Assembly: GCA_947630705.1 (NCBI GenBank)
Contig: CANRIK010000003.1
Location: 1-64,000, forward strand
Reading direction: 5' to 3'
Origin: an uncultured Clostridia bacterium
Lineage (GTDB): Bacteria; Bacillota; Clostridia; Christensenellales; Borkfalkiaceae
DNA: 64,000 nt
In this document: in pieces, positions 23,016 through 32,624 of the stretch
How positions within the stretch are numbered: the first letter of the stretch is position 1
Layout: the number at the start of each line of letters is the position of its first letter
Position numbers and translations under genes: made by a program
Notes under the pieces: model-generated
The model's database searches: none
What the model was told of the DNA's origin: nothing
Seen by the model: the letters and a program-made list of their open reading frames with translations, nothing else

Positions 23016-25661
23016 TCAGCGGCAACGCCTTGAATTCGGCAAACCGCCTTTCCGACGGGCAAAGCGGTGAACTACGGACGAGCTCTTATTCGCTACCTTT
23101 TTGCGGCGAAGAAAGAATTTGAAGAGCTCGAAAACGGGTATGACGGAGAAGGACGCGGCAAAAACGATCAGCCACTGCCGCCAATCTATCGGCACGAGTC
23201 CGAACGCGGAAGAGAGCGGAGTTACGCATAACAGCACATTTACAGCAATACCCACTGCCGCGGTTATTATGAGAGCCTTGTTTGAAAGCAAGCCCGAAAA
23301 CGCAGACCTCGACCCCGAACGGACATTGAAAGCATGGAACAGCTCCGCAAAGGAGAGCGTGAGAAAGGTCATTGTGGTTGCGACTGCGTTTCCCCATAGA
23401 GGCAGAGCCGCGGCAAACACTCCCACGGTAGCGGCGGTTATATATATTCCGCCGACGGCTATTTTCAGAAGCGAATTCCTTGAAAAAAGAGAGCTGCCCA
23501 ACCGCTCGGGCGGACGGAGCATGATATCGGCGTCCTCCTTTTCCATGCCGAGAGCAAGCACGGGAAAGCTGTCGGTTATGAGGTTTAACCATAACAGTTG
23601 AGTTGAGAGCAGAAAATCGAATCTGAAAAAGAACACGGACGCTATCAAAATCGCCAGAACTTCGGCAAGATTGGTGGACACGAAAAAGCGTATTGTTTTA
23701 CTGATATTGGAAGAAATTCTGCGCCCTTCGCGCACTGCGGAGACTATCGTGGCAAAATTATCGTCGGTTATCACCATATCCGAAGCGCTCTTAGTAACGT
23801 CTGTGCCGCTTCCCATGGAAATGCCTATATCCGCGCTCTTAATGCTCGGGGCGTCGTTTACGCCGTCGCCCGTCATAGCAACGACCTCTCCGCCCCTCTT
23901 CAAGCAGGCTACGATAAGTTTTTTGTGGCGCGGACTGACCCTTGCAAATACGTTTGCGCGCATTATCTTTTCGTCTCGCTCCCTTCCTCGCAGCTCCTCT
24001 ATCTCCTCTCCCGTAACAACTTCGTCCATGCTTTTTGCAATGCCCACTTTTTCCGCCACGGAAAACGCCGTTCGCACGTGGTCGCCCGTAATCATAACCG
24101 TTCTTATGCCAGCGCCGCCGCACTCCGCCACCGCTTCCGCCGCTCCTTTTTTCAAGCCGTCGTACATTCCGCACAGTCCGATAAATATAAGATTATCTTC
24201 CGAGACGGAGCCCTCGTACGGACGATACGCAAACGCCAGAACGCGGAGCGCCTTATCGGACATCTCGTCGTTCCGTGAGAGAATTGCTGCCCTGTCCGTT
24301 TTTGTCAACTCGCGGATTTTTTGCCCCTCCGCTACATAGGAGCACTTGTTTATAAGCAGATCGGGCGCGCCTTTGGAAAACACATATCCGCCCTTTTCGG
24401 TCTCCGCCGCAACTGACATCATCTTGCGTTCGGAAGTGAATGGCAGTTCTCCGAGTTTCTTGAATTCAATGTCGAAACCCATGTCGTCGGCGTAGTTTCG
24501 GAGCGCTATTTCGGTCGGGTCTCCGACATAGCTTCCGCGCTCGCCCTTTACTGTGGTGCACACCCTCATGCACGTCAAAAGAGCGCTCCGCGGATTTTCG
24601 TCGGAGAGCGTAAAAGTTTCCGAAACTTTCAGACGGTTCTGCGTCAGCGTGCCTGTTTTGTCGGTGCATATCACAGAGCAACAGCCCAACGTTTCAACCG
24701 ATTTCAGTTTGCGGATAATTACGTGGCGGCGGCTCATTCTCTGGACGCCCATCGACATTATTATGGTCACTACCGCCGGAAGTCCCTCTGGAATGGCGGC
24801 GACCGCCACGGCTACGGCGGTTACGAAATTTTTCAGAATACCGTCCTGACGAATAGCCACGCCGAGTATGAAAATAAGCACGGTGACCGCCAGCACAAAG
24901 TACGTAATCGCCTTCCCGAGCTTTGAAAGGCTCTTTTCGAGGGGAGTGGGCCCCTGCTTGCCGTCCTTCAACATTTCGGCTATTTTGCCCATTTCGGTCT
25001 GCATCCCAACCGCGGTCACCACCGCCGTGCAGTTGCCGCTTACGACATAAGTTGAGCCGAACAGAGTATTTGTCATGCCGCCGAGAGCTACCTTGTTGCC
25101 GTGGATGCGCTTTGAATTTTTCTCTACCGCCACGCTTTCGCCCGTCAAAGCGGATTCGTCGCATTTGAGGCCGTTTTCTTCCACTATTCTGCAATCCGCC
25201 GGCACGACGTTGCCCTCTTCGAGGAGAACAATGTCGCCGACCGTTATATCTTCGCAGGGAACTACCGCGGTTTTGCCGCCGCGGCGGACTTTGCATTGGC
25301 TCGCGGAGAGCTTTTTGAGATCGTCTATCGCTTTATCCGCGCGAAACTGCTGAACGGAACCGACTACCGCATTAAGCAGTATAATGGCGAGTATAATTAT
25401 CGTGTCGGTAAGCTCTCCGCCGTCCTCCGAAAATACGGCTATAACTCCGGATATCGCCGCGGCAATTATAAGAAGTATTGTCATAAAGTCGGAAAACTGC
25501 GAAAAAAACAGGCGGAATATCCCCGTCTTTTTACCGCTCTCTATGGCGTTTTTGCCGTAAGAGCCGAGTCTTGCGCGCGCCTCCTCTTCCGTTAGGCCGT
25601 CCATACGACTGTTCAGTTTTTTGAGCGCAGACTCAACTTCCTCAAAACAAAAATTCTGCAT
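23016..25661 (-). CDS. P-type Ca2+-transporting ATPase (PMCA/SERCA-like, P2-type)
   Basis: This integral membrane pump of 881 residues exports divalent cations, most likely Ca2+. The phosphorylation motif is CTDKTGTLTQ (about 333). The M4 ion-site motif is AAIPEGLPAVV (about 290), and the M6 motif LLWLNLITDSFPVLALG is typical of calcium pumps. The hinge GDGVNDAPS and TGES (actuator) are present. AGAGGT upstream supports the ATG at 25661. A basic tail of about 25 residues extends past the last helix. It is monocistronic. Confidence 0.95.
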   Translation of the reverse strand: MQNFCFEEVESALKKLNSRMDGLTEEEARARLGSYGKNAIESGKKTGIFRLFFSQFSDFMTILLIIAAAISGVIAVFSEDGGELTDTIIILAIILLNAVVGSVQQFRADKAIDDLKKLSASQCKVRRGGKTAVVPCEDITVGDIVLLEEGNVVPADCRIVEENGLKCDESALTGESVAVEKNSKRIHGNKVALGGMTNTLFGSTYVVSGNCTAVVTAVGMQTEMGKIAEMLKDGKQGPTPLEKSLSKLGKAITYFVLAVTVLIFILGVAIRQDGILKNFVTAVAVAVAAIPEGLPAVVTIIMSMGVQRMSRRHVIIRKLKSVETLGCCSVICTDKTGTLTQNRLKVSETFTLSDENPRSALLTCMRVCTTVKGERGSYVGDPTEIALRNYADDMGFDIEFKKLGELPFTSERKMMSVAAETEKGGYVFSKGAPDLLINKCSYVAEGQKIRELTKTDRAAILSRNDEMSDKALRVLAFAYRPYEGSVSEDNLIFIGLCGMYDGLKKGAAEAVAECGGAGIRTVMITGDHVRTAFSVAEKVGIAKSMDEVVTGEEIEELRGRERDEKIMRANVFARVSPRHKKLIVACLKRGGEVVAMTGDGVNDAPSIKSADIGISMGSGTDVTKSASDMVITDDNFATIVSAVREGRRISSNISKTIRFFVSTNLAEVLAILIASVFFFRFDFLLSTQLLWLNLITDSFPVLALGMEKEDADIMLRPPERLGSSLFSRNSLLKIAVGGIYITAATVGVFAAALPLWGNAVATTMTFLTLSFAELFHAFNVRSGSRSAFSGLLSNKALIITAAVGIAVNVLLCVTPLSSAFGLVPIDWRQWLIVFAASFSVIPVFELFKFFLRRKKVANKSSSVVHRFARRKGGLPNSRRCR

Positions 25662-25747
25662 ACTCTACCTCTTTTGTAAAGTATGCAGGTTTGTCCTTCA
25701 ATATGAATATGAAACTGCCGCCGCCGTGCAAAGCTGTGCTGCTTACG

Positions 25748-26914
25748 TCAGTTTTTCAGTTCGGGATATCTTTCAGAGAGCAAGTCGAATATTATCTCCG
25801 CGCACTTGGTCGCGCCGAAATTGGTTCTCTCGGACTCTGCGGCTCTCTTATAGGGCTCTATCAGCGAGGGGTCCTTAACGAACTCTTCTATCTTGTCCAC
25901 GACCTTTTCGGGGTCGAATATCTTCAAGGCGTTGCCCACGGATTCTATATAGTACTTTCCTATGTTCTGCTCTATGGTGGTGGCGTACTTCGTAATTATC
26001 ATGGGGAGCCCGAAGAAGCAGACCTCCGCGCACATGTTTGCGCCGCTCTTGCCGCAGAAGACGTCTGCGGACGCCACTACTTCGAGCATATTGTCAACGA
26101 GCCCCATCGGCTTGAAGAGGGTATTGCCGTTGCTCTCGATTTCGAGAAACTTCTTATACAGTTCTTCGTTTCTGCCGCAGACGGGCACGAGGTTTACGGG
26201 CAAATCGCGTTTAAGGATTATATTGCATATCTCCTCCATTTTGCCTATGCCGTAGCCGCCCTCCGCGAGCACGACGGTGAATTTATCGGGGTCGAGACCC
26301 AATCTTTCGCGCAGAACGCGCTTGTCCTTTTCGACGGCGAACGCCTCTCCCCTTATTAAAAACGGAACCTGTTTCAGATTTTCGTCGTTGAAGCGTATAG
26401 GATGCTTTTTACGCGCCTTCTTATATCCCGTACCGGTGGAAACCATAACGATATCGGCGTCGTAACTGAAAAGAGGATTCACGTCGGTATCGGGGCAATA
26501 CATCACGGTCAACGGCTTGCACTTGCACTTTTTGGCGTAATAATTTGTTGCCCAGTGAGTGCTGAATACGAGGTCGGGTTTGAGTTCGTCCATATGTCTG
26601 TATGCCGGCTTGCGCGAACCGAGTTTCAAAAATTTCATTGTCGCCCAAGTGGAAAGATGAATACGCCAGAACTCCATATTTATAGTGGTGAAAAAGCCAT
26701 AAGAGGTATGCCTGTTCTGCTTTTCCACCTGCTCTCTCAAACGTCTGCCGAAAATTTCGAGGTTCTTATTGCCCGTCTCGGTAAAAAACTCCGAACGTAC
26801 GACCTCTACCTTGTCGCCGTAAAGTTTTTCAAACTCGTCGGCTATGCTCCTCATGGGAATTATATGTCCGAGGCCGGCCTCGGTAAAGGGAAACACTACT
26901 CTCGGTTTATTCAT
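25748..26914 (-). CDS. Glycosyltransferase, MGDG synthase/GT28-like
   Basis: This probable membrane-associated transferase uses a nucleotide sugar to glycosylate a lipid acceptor. Its 388 residues show two Rossmann halves: an N-terminal half with FPFTEAGLGHIIPMRSIADEF and a C-terminal half with VVLAEGGYGIGKMEEI, DNMLEVVASADVFCGKSGANM and FGLPMIITKY, the nucleotide-sugar site of GT28 enzymes. The ATG at 26914 is preceded by AAGGAG at six bases; an upstream in-frame start lacks a site. A diacylglycerol acceptor is inferred from family resemblance only. Confidence 0.82.
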   Translation of the reverse strand: MNKPRVVFPFTEAGLGHIIPMRSIADEFEKLYGDKVEVVRSEFFTETGNKNLEIFGRRLREQVEKQNRHTSYGFFTTINMEFWRIHLSTWATMKFLKLGSRKPAYRHMDELKPDLVFSTHWATNYYAKKCKCKPLTVMYCPDTDVNPLFSYDADIVMVSTGTGYKKARKKHPIRFNDENLKQVPFLIRGEAFAVEKDKRVLRERLGLDPDKFTVVLAEGGYGIGKMEEICNIILKRDLPVNLVPVCGRNEELYKKFLEIESNGNTLFKPMGLVDNMLEVVASADVFCGKSGANMCAEVCFFGLPMIITKYATTIEQNIGKYYIESVGNALKIFDPEKVVDKIEEFVKDPSLIEPYKRAAESERTNFGATKCAEIIFDLLSERYPELKN

Positions 26915-26998
26915 ATCTCGCTCCTTTTTATGCGTTCTTTTTTTATATTCTCTCGGCAAATTATTATACTCCGCTTTCCGCGGAAAGTCAATAGCACG

Positions 26999-27021
26999 AA
27001 AAAAGGGCGCATTACGCGCCC
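26999..27021 (-). terminator. Rho-independent terminator of nifSU
   Basis: GGGCGC-ATTAC-GCGCCC hairpin followed by six T residues on the - strand, four bases beyond the nifU stop. Confidence 0.85.
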
Positions 27022-27025
27022 ACTT

Positions 27026-27469
27026 TCAGTTCTCCTCTCCTCTATGCTCTTCTTCCTCGTCGTGAGGGTCGGGAAAAAGAGTCTTATCGTACTCGATGCC
27101 GTGCCTGTCATAATAGTCCTTTATCGCCGCGCGGATTGCTTCCTCGGCAAGAACCGAACAGTGCATTTTATGAGCCGGCAGACCGTCGAGAGCCTCCGCG
27201 ACCGCCTTGTTGGTCAGTTCGAGAGCCTTCGAAAGGGGCTGACCTTTTATCAGCTCGGTAGCCATCGACGACGAAGCTATTGCGCTTCCGCAGCCGAAGG
27301 TGTTGAATTTTACGTCGACTATGATATCGTTCTCGATTTTGAGATAGATCTTCATTATGTCGCCGCATTTGGCGTTGCCGACCTCGCCTATTCCGTCCGC
27401 GTCGTCTATCTTGCCGACATTTCTGGGATTGGTGAAGTGGTCCATTACTTTTTCGCTGTACAGTGCCAT
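27026..27469 (-). CDS. nifU: Iron-sulfur cluster assembly scaffold protein (IscU/NifU N-terminal type)
   Basis: This 147-residue cytosolic scaffold on which [2Fe-2S] and [4Fe-4S] clusters are built receives sulfur from the neighbouring cysteine desulfurase. The three ligand cysteines are visible: GNAKCGDIMK (about 35), FNTFGCGSAIASS (about 60) and HKMHCSVLAEEA (about 103). The N-terminus SEKVMDHFTNPRNVG is canonical. An acidic His-containing tail (DPHDEEEEHRGEE) extends the core. It lies 28 bases after nifS and ends at a terminator. Confidence 0.95.
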   Translation of the reverse strand: MALYSEKVMDHFTNPRNVGKIDDADGIGEVGNAKCGDIMKIYLKIENDIIVDVKFNTFGCGSAIASSSMATELIKGQPLSKALELTNKAVAEALDGLPAHKMHCSVLAEEAIRAAIKDYYDRHGIEYDKTLFPDPHDEEEEHRGEEN

Positions 27470-27497
27470 ATATATTCTCCTTAACCGTACTTTTATT

Positions 27498-28691
27498 TCA
27501 GATTAAATGCTTGCGTATGCCCTTTTCGAGCTCTTCCCATACGGGAGACATATTGCGAAGATATTCTATTACCTTCGGCACTTCCTCCACGATATAGTCA
27601 ATATCCTCTTCGGTATTCGCCTCCGAAAGAGAGAGACGCAGCGACCCGTGCGCCACCTCGTGGGGAAGACCCAGAGCGAGTAACACGTGCGAAGGGTCGA
27701 GAGAGCCCGAAGTGCATGCCGAACCCGACGACGCGCAGATGCCTTTTGCGTCTAAAAGCAGCAATAAACTCTCTCCCTCTACGCCCTCGAAACACATATT
27801 CACGTTGCCCGGCAGACGGCGGCTTCTGTCGCCGTTGAGTTTGGAATGAGGTATCTTCAAGAGGCCGTCTATAAGTTTTTCGCGCAGACGGGTAAGATAT
27901 TCCCCGTTCTCCTTTAACTTTGAACAAGCCTCTTCGAGCGCCGCCGACATTCCGACAATACCGGCGATATTTTCGGTGCCGGCTCTCTTGCCACGCTCCT
28001 GCGCGCCGCCCTCTATAAACGTAAAGAGCGGCAATCCGCGCCTGCAATAGAGTGCGCCGACGCCCTTGGGACCGTGGAACTTATGCGCGGAGATAGAAAG
28101 CATGTCTATATTCATCGCCTTTACGTCCACGGGAATGTGACCGGCCGCCTGCACTGCGTCGGTGTGGAATATGACCCCCGTCTCGCGGCAGACCTTGCCG
28201 ATTTCCGCAATAGGCTGAATTGTGCCGACTTCGTTATTCGCGAACATTACGGTTACGAGAGCCGTATCGCCTCTTATGGCGGCCTTGACCTCTTCCGCCG
28301 TGACGAGGCCGTTCGAATGGACGTCAAGATAGGTGACTTCAAAGCCCTCTTTTTCCAACTTTTTGAGAGTGTGGAGCACCGCATGATGCTCGAACGCAGT
28401 GGTTATAATGTGTTTTTTACCCTTGCGCGCGCCCTGCAACGCCGCGGAGCGGATACACTGGTTGTCCGATTCGCTTCCGCCCGAAGTGAAATATATTTCG
28501 GACGGCTCGCAATTCAGACACTTTGCCACCTTGCCGCGCGCCGATTCGAGCGCTTCCTTCGCGACCTGTCCCACCGTGTGCAATGACGACGGGTTGCCGT
28601 AGACCTCCTTGAAATAAGGGGTCATGGCCTCGATAGCCTTGTCGCTCATGGCGGTCGTCGCCGCATTGTCTGCATAAATTACTTTCGTCAA
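27498..28691 (-). CDS. nifS: Cysteine desulfurase (NifS/IscS)
   Basis: This PLP enzyme converts L-cysteine to alanine and a protein persulfide for Fe-S assembly and thio-modification. It has 397 residues. The PLP lysine is in [14 protein letters not shown] (about 203), and the catalytic cysteine is in [12 protein letters not shown] (about 325) on a long loop, as in group I enzymes. The N-terminus [18 protein letters not shown] is typical. The start is TTG at 28691 with AGG eight bases upstream; no ATG is available nearby. It has its own promoter with an Rrf2-type palindrome. Confidence 0.96.
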   Translation of the reverse strand: MTKVIYADNAATTAMSDKAIEAMTPYFKEVYGNPSSLHTVGQVAKEALESARGKVAKCLNCEPSEIYFTSGGSESDNQCIRSAALQGARKGKKHIITTAFEHHAVLHTLKKLEKEGFEVTYLDVHSNGLVTAEEVKAAIRGDTALVTVMFANNEVGTIQPIAEIGKVCRETGVIFHTDAVQAAGHIPVDVKAMNIDMLSISAHKFHGPKGVGALYCRRGLPLFTFIEGGAQERGKRAGTENIAGIVGMSAALEEACSKLKENGEYLTRLREKLIDGLLKIPHSKLNGDRSRRLPGNVNMCFEGVEGESLLLLLDAKGICASSGSACTSGSLDPSHVLLALGLPHEVAHGSLRLSLSEANTEEDIDYIVEEVPKVIEYLRNMSPVWEELEKGIRKHLI

Positions 28692-28836
28692 ATTTTTTTA
28701 CCTGTCTTTTAAGTATGTTTTAATTGCACGATAACAATGCAATTCTATTATTTTTTACGATTTATCAGCGGCGCGCTCGCCGCAGACAGCCCTCTATTTA
28801 TAAAATCCGACTGCCCTCGGCAAGTTTTCTGTTTGT

Positions 28837-28874
28837 ATTATAAAATCAAATTCCTATTATGTCAATAGGAATTT
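28837..28874 (-). promoter_or_regulatory. nifS promoter with IscR-type operator
   Basis: TTGACA (28865-28860) and TATAAT (28842-28837) are spaced 17 bp on the - strand. The perfect palindrome AAATTCCTATT-N5-AATAGGAATTT (28848-28874) covers the -35 box. The same CCTA-N9-TAGG pattern stands at the nadA promoter. Confidence 0.75.
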
Positions 28875-28900
28875 GTGTATTTTTAAAAATTTTTGAATTT

Positions 28901-29299
28901 TCAGACGAGATCTTTCAAAGATTTGGATTTCAGAAAGGTCATTATCACCTCGTCGAGCTCTTTGAAAAGGGGCAATGTGGCGCACGTACTCGCATTTTCG
29001 CAGGGAGCGGAGCCCTCTTCGAGACAGCTTACGGGAGCGAGCGAACCCTCGCCGGAGAGAAGAATTTCCGCAACGGTATAATCGGCCGCCGGACGGGAAA
29101 GTTTATAACCGCCGCTCTTGCCGCGAGCGGAGACAACGAGGCCGGCCGTGGAAAGCTGCTTCGCCGAAGTTTCAAGGTATTTCAAACTTTCGTTCTGACG
29201 GGCGGCGACGTCGGCAAGAGAGATAAAGCCCTCTCCCTCGTGCCGTGCCAGATCAACCATAACTTTGAGGGCGTTTCTGCCCTTGGTAGTTATCATCAT
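28901..29299 (-). CDS. iscR: Rrf2 family regulator, IscR-like
   Basis: This winged-helix dimer of 132 residues regulates Fe-S assembly genes according to cluster occupancy. The DNA-binding N-terminus reads MMITTKGRNALKVMVDLA, with recognition helix NESLKYLETSAKQLSTAGLV and wing SARGKSGGYKL. Three cysteines in a C-x7-C-x5-C array (SCLEEGSAPCENASTC, about 96-110) can hold a cluster. It stands between nadA and nifS on the same strand. A CymR-like role is an alternative, but the three cysteines favour IscR. Confidence 0.88.
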   Translation of the reverse strand: MMITTKGRNALKVMVDLARHEGEGFISLADVAARQNESLKYLETSAKQLSTAGLVVSARGKSGGYKLSRPAADYTVAEILLSGEGSLAPVSCLEEGSAPCENASTCATLPLFKELDEVIMTFLKSKSLKDLV

Positions 29300-29359
29300 A
29301 AACGTATACTCCTTTCAAACGCCCGATTCAAGTCCGCGCGCAGCAATCTCGGCGAAAAC

Positions 29360-30274
29360 TCAACCGCCGTACTCTATCATTTTTTCAATGCACTTGACCG
29401 CCGCAACGCGCAGTTCCTCGTTTAAAACTATCTCCTCTCCGCCGTCGCCCATAAGACAGGCATACACGTCGGGAAGGGTGGTGAGTTTCATGTTCGGACA
29501 AATAAGATTCTTCGAGAGCGGATAAAATTTCTTGTCCGGACATCTGAATTGCAGGTGCTGGACTATGGAATTTTCCGTGCCTATGATAAATTCTTTGCCC
29601 TGCGATTTTTCGGCAAAATCCATTATCCCCGAAGTGGAGCCCACATAGTCGGCAAGTTTTGTGACTTCGGGGCGGCACTCCGGATGTACCAAAAGCAGGG
29701 CGTCGGGGTGCCGTTCACGTGCGGCGAGGACGTCCTCGCGTTCGATTTTCGCATGAGTGGGACAGCCTCCCGAAAGAAGTTTGAAATTTTTCTCCGGAAG
29801 TCTTTCGGCGATATATGTACCCAAATTTATATCGGGGATAAACAGTATGTTCTTTTCGGGAACAGCGCGACAGATTTTGAGCGCGCTGGAACTTGTAACG
29901 CAGTAATCGGCTATTGTTTTGAGCTCCGCCGTGGTGTTTATGTAAGCGACTACGGCGTAATCGGGATACATCTTTTTGACTTCGGCTATCACCCCTCTGT
30001 CCATCTGCTCTGCCATGGGACAGCCGGCCCGAGGATTGGCGAGAAGCACCTTTTTCTGCGGAGAAAGCATTTTAACGGTCTCCGCCATAAAACGCACGCC
30101 GCACATTATCACGGAGGACTGTTCGGCCGTTTTGGCCTTTACCGCGAGCGCGTAGCTGTCGCCCACGAAATCGGCGACTTCGCAAATCTCCTCCGACATG
30201 TAACTGTGCGCCAGAATACACACGTCTCTCTGCTTTTTGAGCCGTAAAATTTCGGCCTGCAAATCTTTTATCAT
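29360..30274 (-). CDS. nadA: Quinolinate synthase A
   Basis: It condenses iminoaspartate with dihydroxyacetone phosphate to quinolinate for de novo NAD synthesis, using one [4Fe-4S] cluster. It has 304 residues. Family motifs are ILAHSYMSEEICEVADFVGDS (read as ILAHSYMSEEI and VADFVGDS), IIMCGVRFMAET-type with ligand cysteine, VLLANPRAGCPMAEQ and LLVHPECRPEV. The third cluster ligand lies near KNLICPNMKLTTL. nadB and nadC are not in the window. Its linkage to IscR and NifS reflects the cluster requirement. The operator at 30282-30298 overlaps the 5' leader. Confidence 0.96.
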   Translation of the reverse strand: MIKDLQAEILRLKKQRDVCILAHSYMSEEICEVADFVGDSYALAVKAKTAEQSSVIMCGVRFMAETVKMLSPQKKVLLANPRAGCPMAEQMDRGVIAEVKKMYPDYAVVAYINTTAELKTIADYCVTSSSALKICRAVPEKNILFIPDINLGTYIAERLPEKNFKLLSGGCPTHAKIEREDVLAARERHPDALLLVHPECRPEVTKLADYVGSTSGIMDFAEKSQGKEFIIGTENSIVQHLQFRCPDKKFYPLSKNLICPNMKLTTLPDVYACLMGDGGEEIVLNEELRVAAVKCIEKMIEYGG

Positions 30275-30281
30275 ATTAATA

Positions 30282-30329
30282 CCTATTGATTATGTAGGAA
30301 ATTATACACCATATTTAAAGGCACGTCAA
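30282..30329 (-). promoter_or_regulatory. nadA-iscR promoter with second IscR-type site
   Basis: TTGACG (30329-30324) and TATAAT (30306-30301) are spaced 17 bp on the - strand. CCTA-N9-TAGG at 30282-30298 lies just downstream of the -10 box and includes the ribosome-site region. Confidence 0.7.
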
Positions 30330-30590
30330 GCGGTGGGCGCAAAAATTCGCGCCACCGCCCACATTTAATATTAATTTCCGATATTCTGTTACGCGTTTGT
30401 CCGCCGGCGATAATGATTATTAACCTTTCGGACGCTCCGCGTCTTTTGCAAAGTCTCGCGTAAAGCGCAGAGGCGAAACAGTGCTTTGCGTAATATTTAT
30501 TTAGATTAAGACGACTCCGTTTGCAAGATAAAACCGCCCGACAAGCGAAAGGCAAGTCGGGCGGTTACTTCATTTTATCGAGGATAATTT
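30330..30590. other. Noncoding stretch with glgB terminator
   Basis: No gene was seen here; with the nadA promoter region the gap is about 316 bases. An 11-bp hairpin at 30532-30566 followed by TTTT on the - strand terminates glgB. A GC hairpin lies at 30334-30363 behind the nadA promoter. Confidence 0.75.
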
Positions 30591-32582
30591 TCAGCCTTTG
30601 AAAGGCGGAATCTGCGGAATGTGGGAATTATCGTTTTTGGCTTTTGTGTGACGCGTTTTTATGGAACGGCGGATATTCTTCTCGGCCTTCTTTTCCTCCG
30701 GAGTGCTCTCCACATAGGGAATTTCGAAGATAACGGCTTCGAAGGGGCGCAAATCAAAGCAGAGCTTATAGGGTCTGCCGTCGCATAGCTCCTCTCTCGC
30801 TTCTATTTCGAGAGGGTTGCCGTCGGGATAGGTAGAGAAGATTCTCTTGTAAACTCCGGCGAGCGGAGCGCCTACGCCCATATCCCATCTGTCCACGGGC
30901 GCAAAGTTTATTACGAAAATCAAAGCGTTGTTATAGTTCCAAGGGTTGCGCCTTATGAACGTGAAAATGTTGCGGTTGAAGTCGCCGCTGTTTATCCACT
31001 CGAAAGTTTTGGGACCGCCGCAGTCATTGTAGAGAACGGGGCGTTCGCGATAAATATGCAGGAGGGTGCGATAGCAGTTCATTACGTCGCGGTGGCCTTC
31101 GTCGTCGGCAAGATACCAATCGAGACCCGTGCGGAAGTTCCACTCGTTGATCTGCGCGAAATCCTGACCCATAAACAGCAGTTTCTTGCCCGGGTGACCC
31201 ATCATCATTGTGTACAGTGCTTTCAGACTGCCCAGCTTGTCCATCTTGTTGCCCGGGAATTTATTATACATACTGCCCTTGCCGTATACCACTTCGTCGT
31301 GTGAGAGCACAAGCATATAGTTCTCGTTGAAAATATACTCGAAAGTATGGGTGAGCAGCCAGTGATGATAGGGGCGATATATGGGGTCCTTCTTAATGTA
31401 TGTGAGAGTATCGTTCATCCAGCCCATGTTCCATTTGAGACCGAAGCCGAAGCCGCCGTTTTTCGCCGGTTTGGTTACGCCTTCGATTATGGAACTGTCC
31501 TCGGCGATGAGGAAGGCGTCGGTGCGCTGTCTCATTATGCTGTTCAAATGACGGAAAAATTCAAAACTTTCGAGATTCTCGTTGCCGCCGTAAATATTGG
31601 GGCGCCACTGCTCCCTTCCGAAACTCGAATAGAACATTGCCGCCACCGCGTCCACGCGGAGAGCGTCGATATGATATTTGTCTATCCAGAAAAACGCAGA
31701 GGCTATGAGGAAGTTGGAGACTTCCTTTTTGCCGAGGTCGAAAGCTTTGGTGCCCCACTCGGGATACTCCGCGCGGAGAGGGTCGCCGTACTCGTACAGC
31801 GGAGTGCCGTCGAAGTTTGCAAGACCGAAATCGTCCTTGGGGAAGTGCGCCGGAACCCAATCCAGAATTACTCCTATTCCGCACTTATGCATATGATTTA
31901 CGAAGTATTGGAAATCTTCGGGCGTGCCGTAGCGCGAGGTGGGCGAGAAATAGCCCGTTACCTGATAGCCCCACGACGGGTCGAAGGGATATTCGCATAT
32001 TCCCATTAACTCTATATGCGTATAGCCCATGTAGTTGACATATTCGGCAAGTTCATGCGCGAGAGTGCGATAGTCGAAATATTGGTCCTCGTCCCATTTG
32101 GAGAGATCCTTTTTCCAGCTTCCGAGATGAACCTCATAGACCGACATTGGCTTTTCGAGGAAATTCTCATTGTGCTTCGTCTTTTTCCATTCGGCGTCTT
32201 CCCAAACAAAGTTATCGGGATTGCAGATTATGGAGGCGTTTGCCGGACGCAATTCGGAGCGGAAAGCGTACGGGTCTATCTTGTAAACTTCGCTTCCGTC
32301 GGCGCGCACTACGAGATACTTGTATTTTACGCCCTCGCACATGCCCGGGACAAAGAGCTCCCATATCTCGTCATCCATCTTCTGCATCACGTCGCGCCAC
32401 GGCGTCCAGCCGTTGCCGTCGGACACAACGCAGACGGCGCGCGCATGGGGAGCCCAAAGTACAAACTGAACGCCGCGAACGCCGTCCACTTCTCTAATGT
32501 GTGCGCCCATCTTGTTGTACAATTCGTAATGAGTGCCGTGATGAAAAAGATATCTGTCTAAATCACCGAAAAATTTTTCCAT
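30591..32582 (-). CDS. glgB: 1,4-alpha-glucan branching enzyme
   Basis: It introduces alpha-1,6 branches in glycogen; GH13, 663 residues. An N-terminal CBM48 (GVRGVQFVLWAPHARAVCVV) precedes the catalytic barrel. Catalytic Asp is in DALRVDAVAAM, the general-acid Glu in FLIAEDSSI, and the transition-state Asp in LSHDEVVYGKGSM. ELMGICEYPFDPSWGYQ is a branching-enzyme signature. GGGGGAT precedes the ATG at 32582. It follows the neopullulanase-like gene by 42 bases, so both may be co-transcribed, but glgA/glgC/glgP are not in the window. Confidence 0.93.
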   Translation of the reverse strand: MEKFFGDLDRYLFHHGTHYELYNKMGAHIREVDGVRGVQFVLWAPHARAVCVVSDGNGWTPWRDVMQKMDDEIWELFVPGMCEGVKYKYLVVRADGSEVYKIDPYAFRSELRPANASIICNPDNFVWEDAEWKKTKHNENFLEKPMSVYEVHLGSWKKDLSKWDEDQYFDYRTLAHELAEYVNYMGYTHIELMGICEYPFDPSWGYQVTGYFSPTSRYGTPEDFQYFVNHMHKCGIGVILDWVPAHFPKDDFGLANFDGTPLYEYGDPLRAEYPEWGTKAFDLGKKEVSNFLIASAFFWIDKYHIDALRVDAVAAMFYSSFGREQWRPNIYGGNENLESFEFFRHLNSIMRQRTDAFLIAEDSSIIEGVTKPAKNGGFGFGLKWNMGWMNDTLTYIKKDPIYRPYHHWLLTHTFEYIFNENYMLVLSHDEVVYGKGSMYNKFPGNKMDKLGSLKALYTMMMGHPGKKLLFMGQDFAQINEWNFRTGLDWYLADDEGHRDVMNCYRTLLHIYRERPVLYNDCGGPKTFEWINSGDFNRNIFTFIRRNPWNYNNALIFVINFAPVDRWDMGVGAPLAGVYKRIFSTYPDGNPLEIEAREELCDGRPYKLCFDLRPFEAVIFEIPYVESTPEEKKAEKNIRRSIKTRHTKAKNDNSHIPQIPPFKG

Positions 32583-32624
32583 TTTAATCCCCCGAAATAT
32601 CAATATATATTGAGTTTTTCACTC

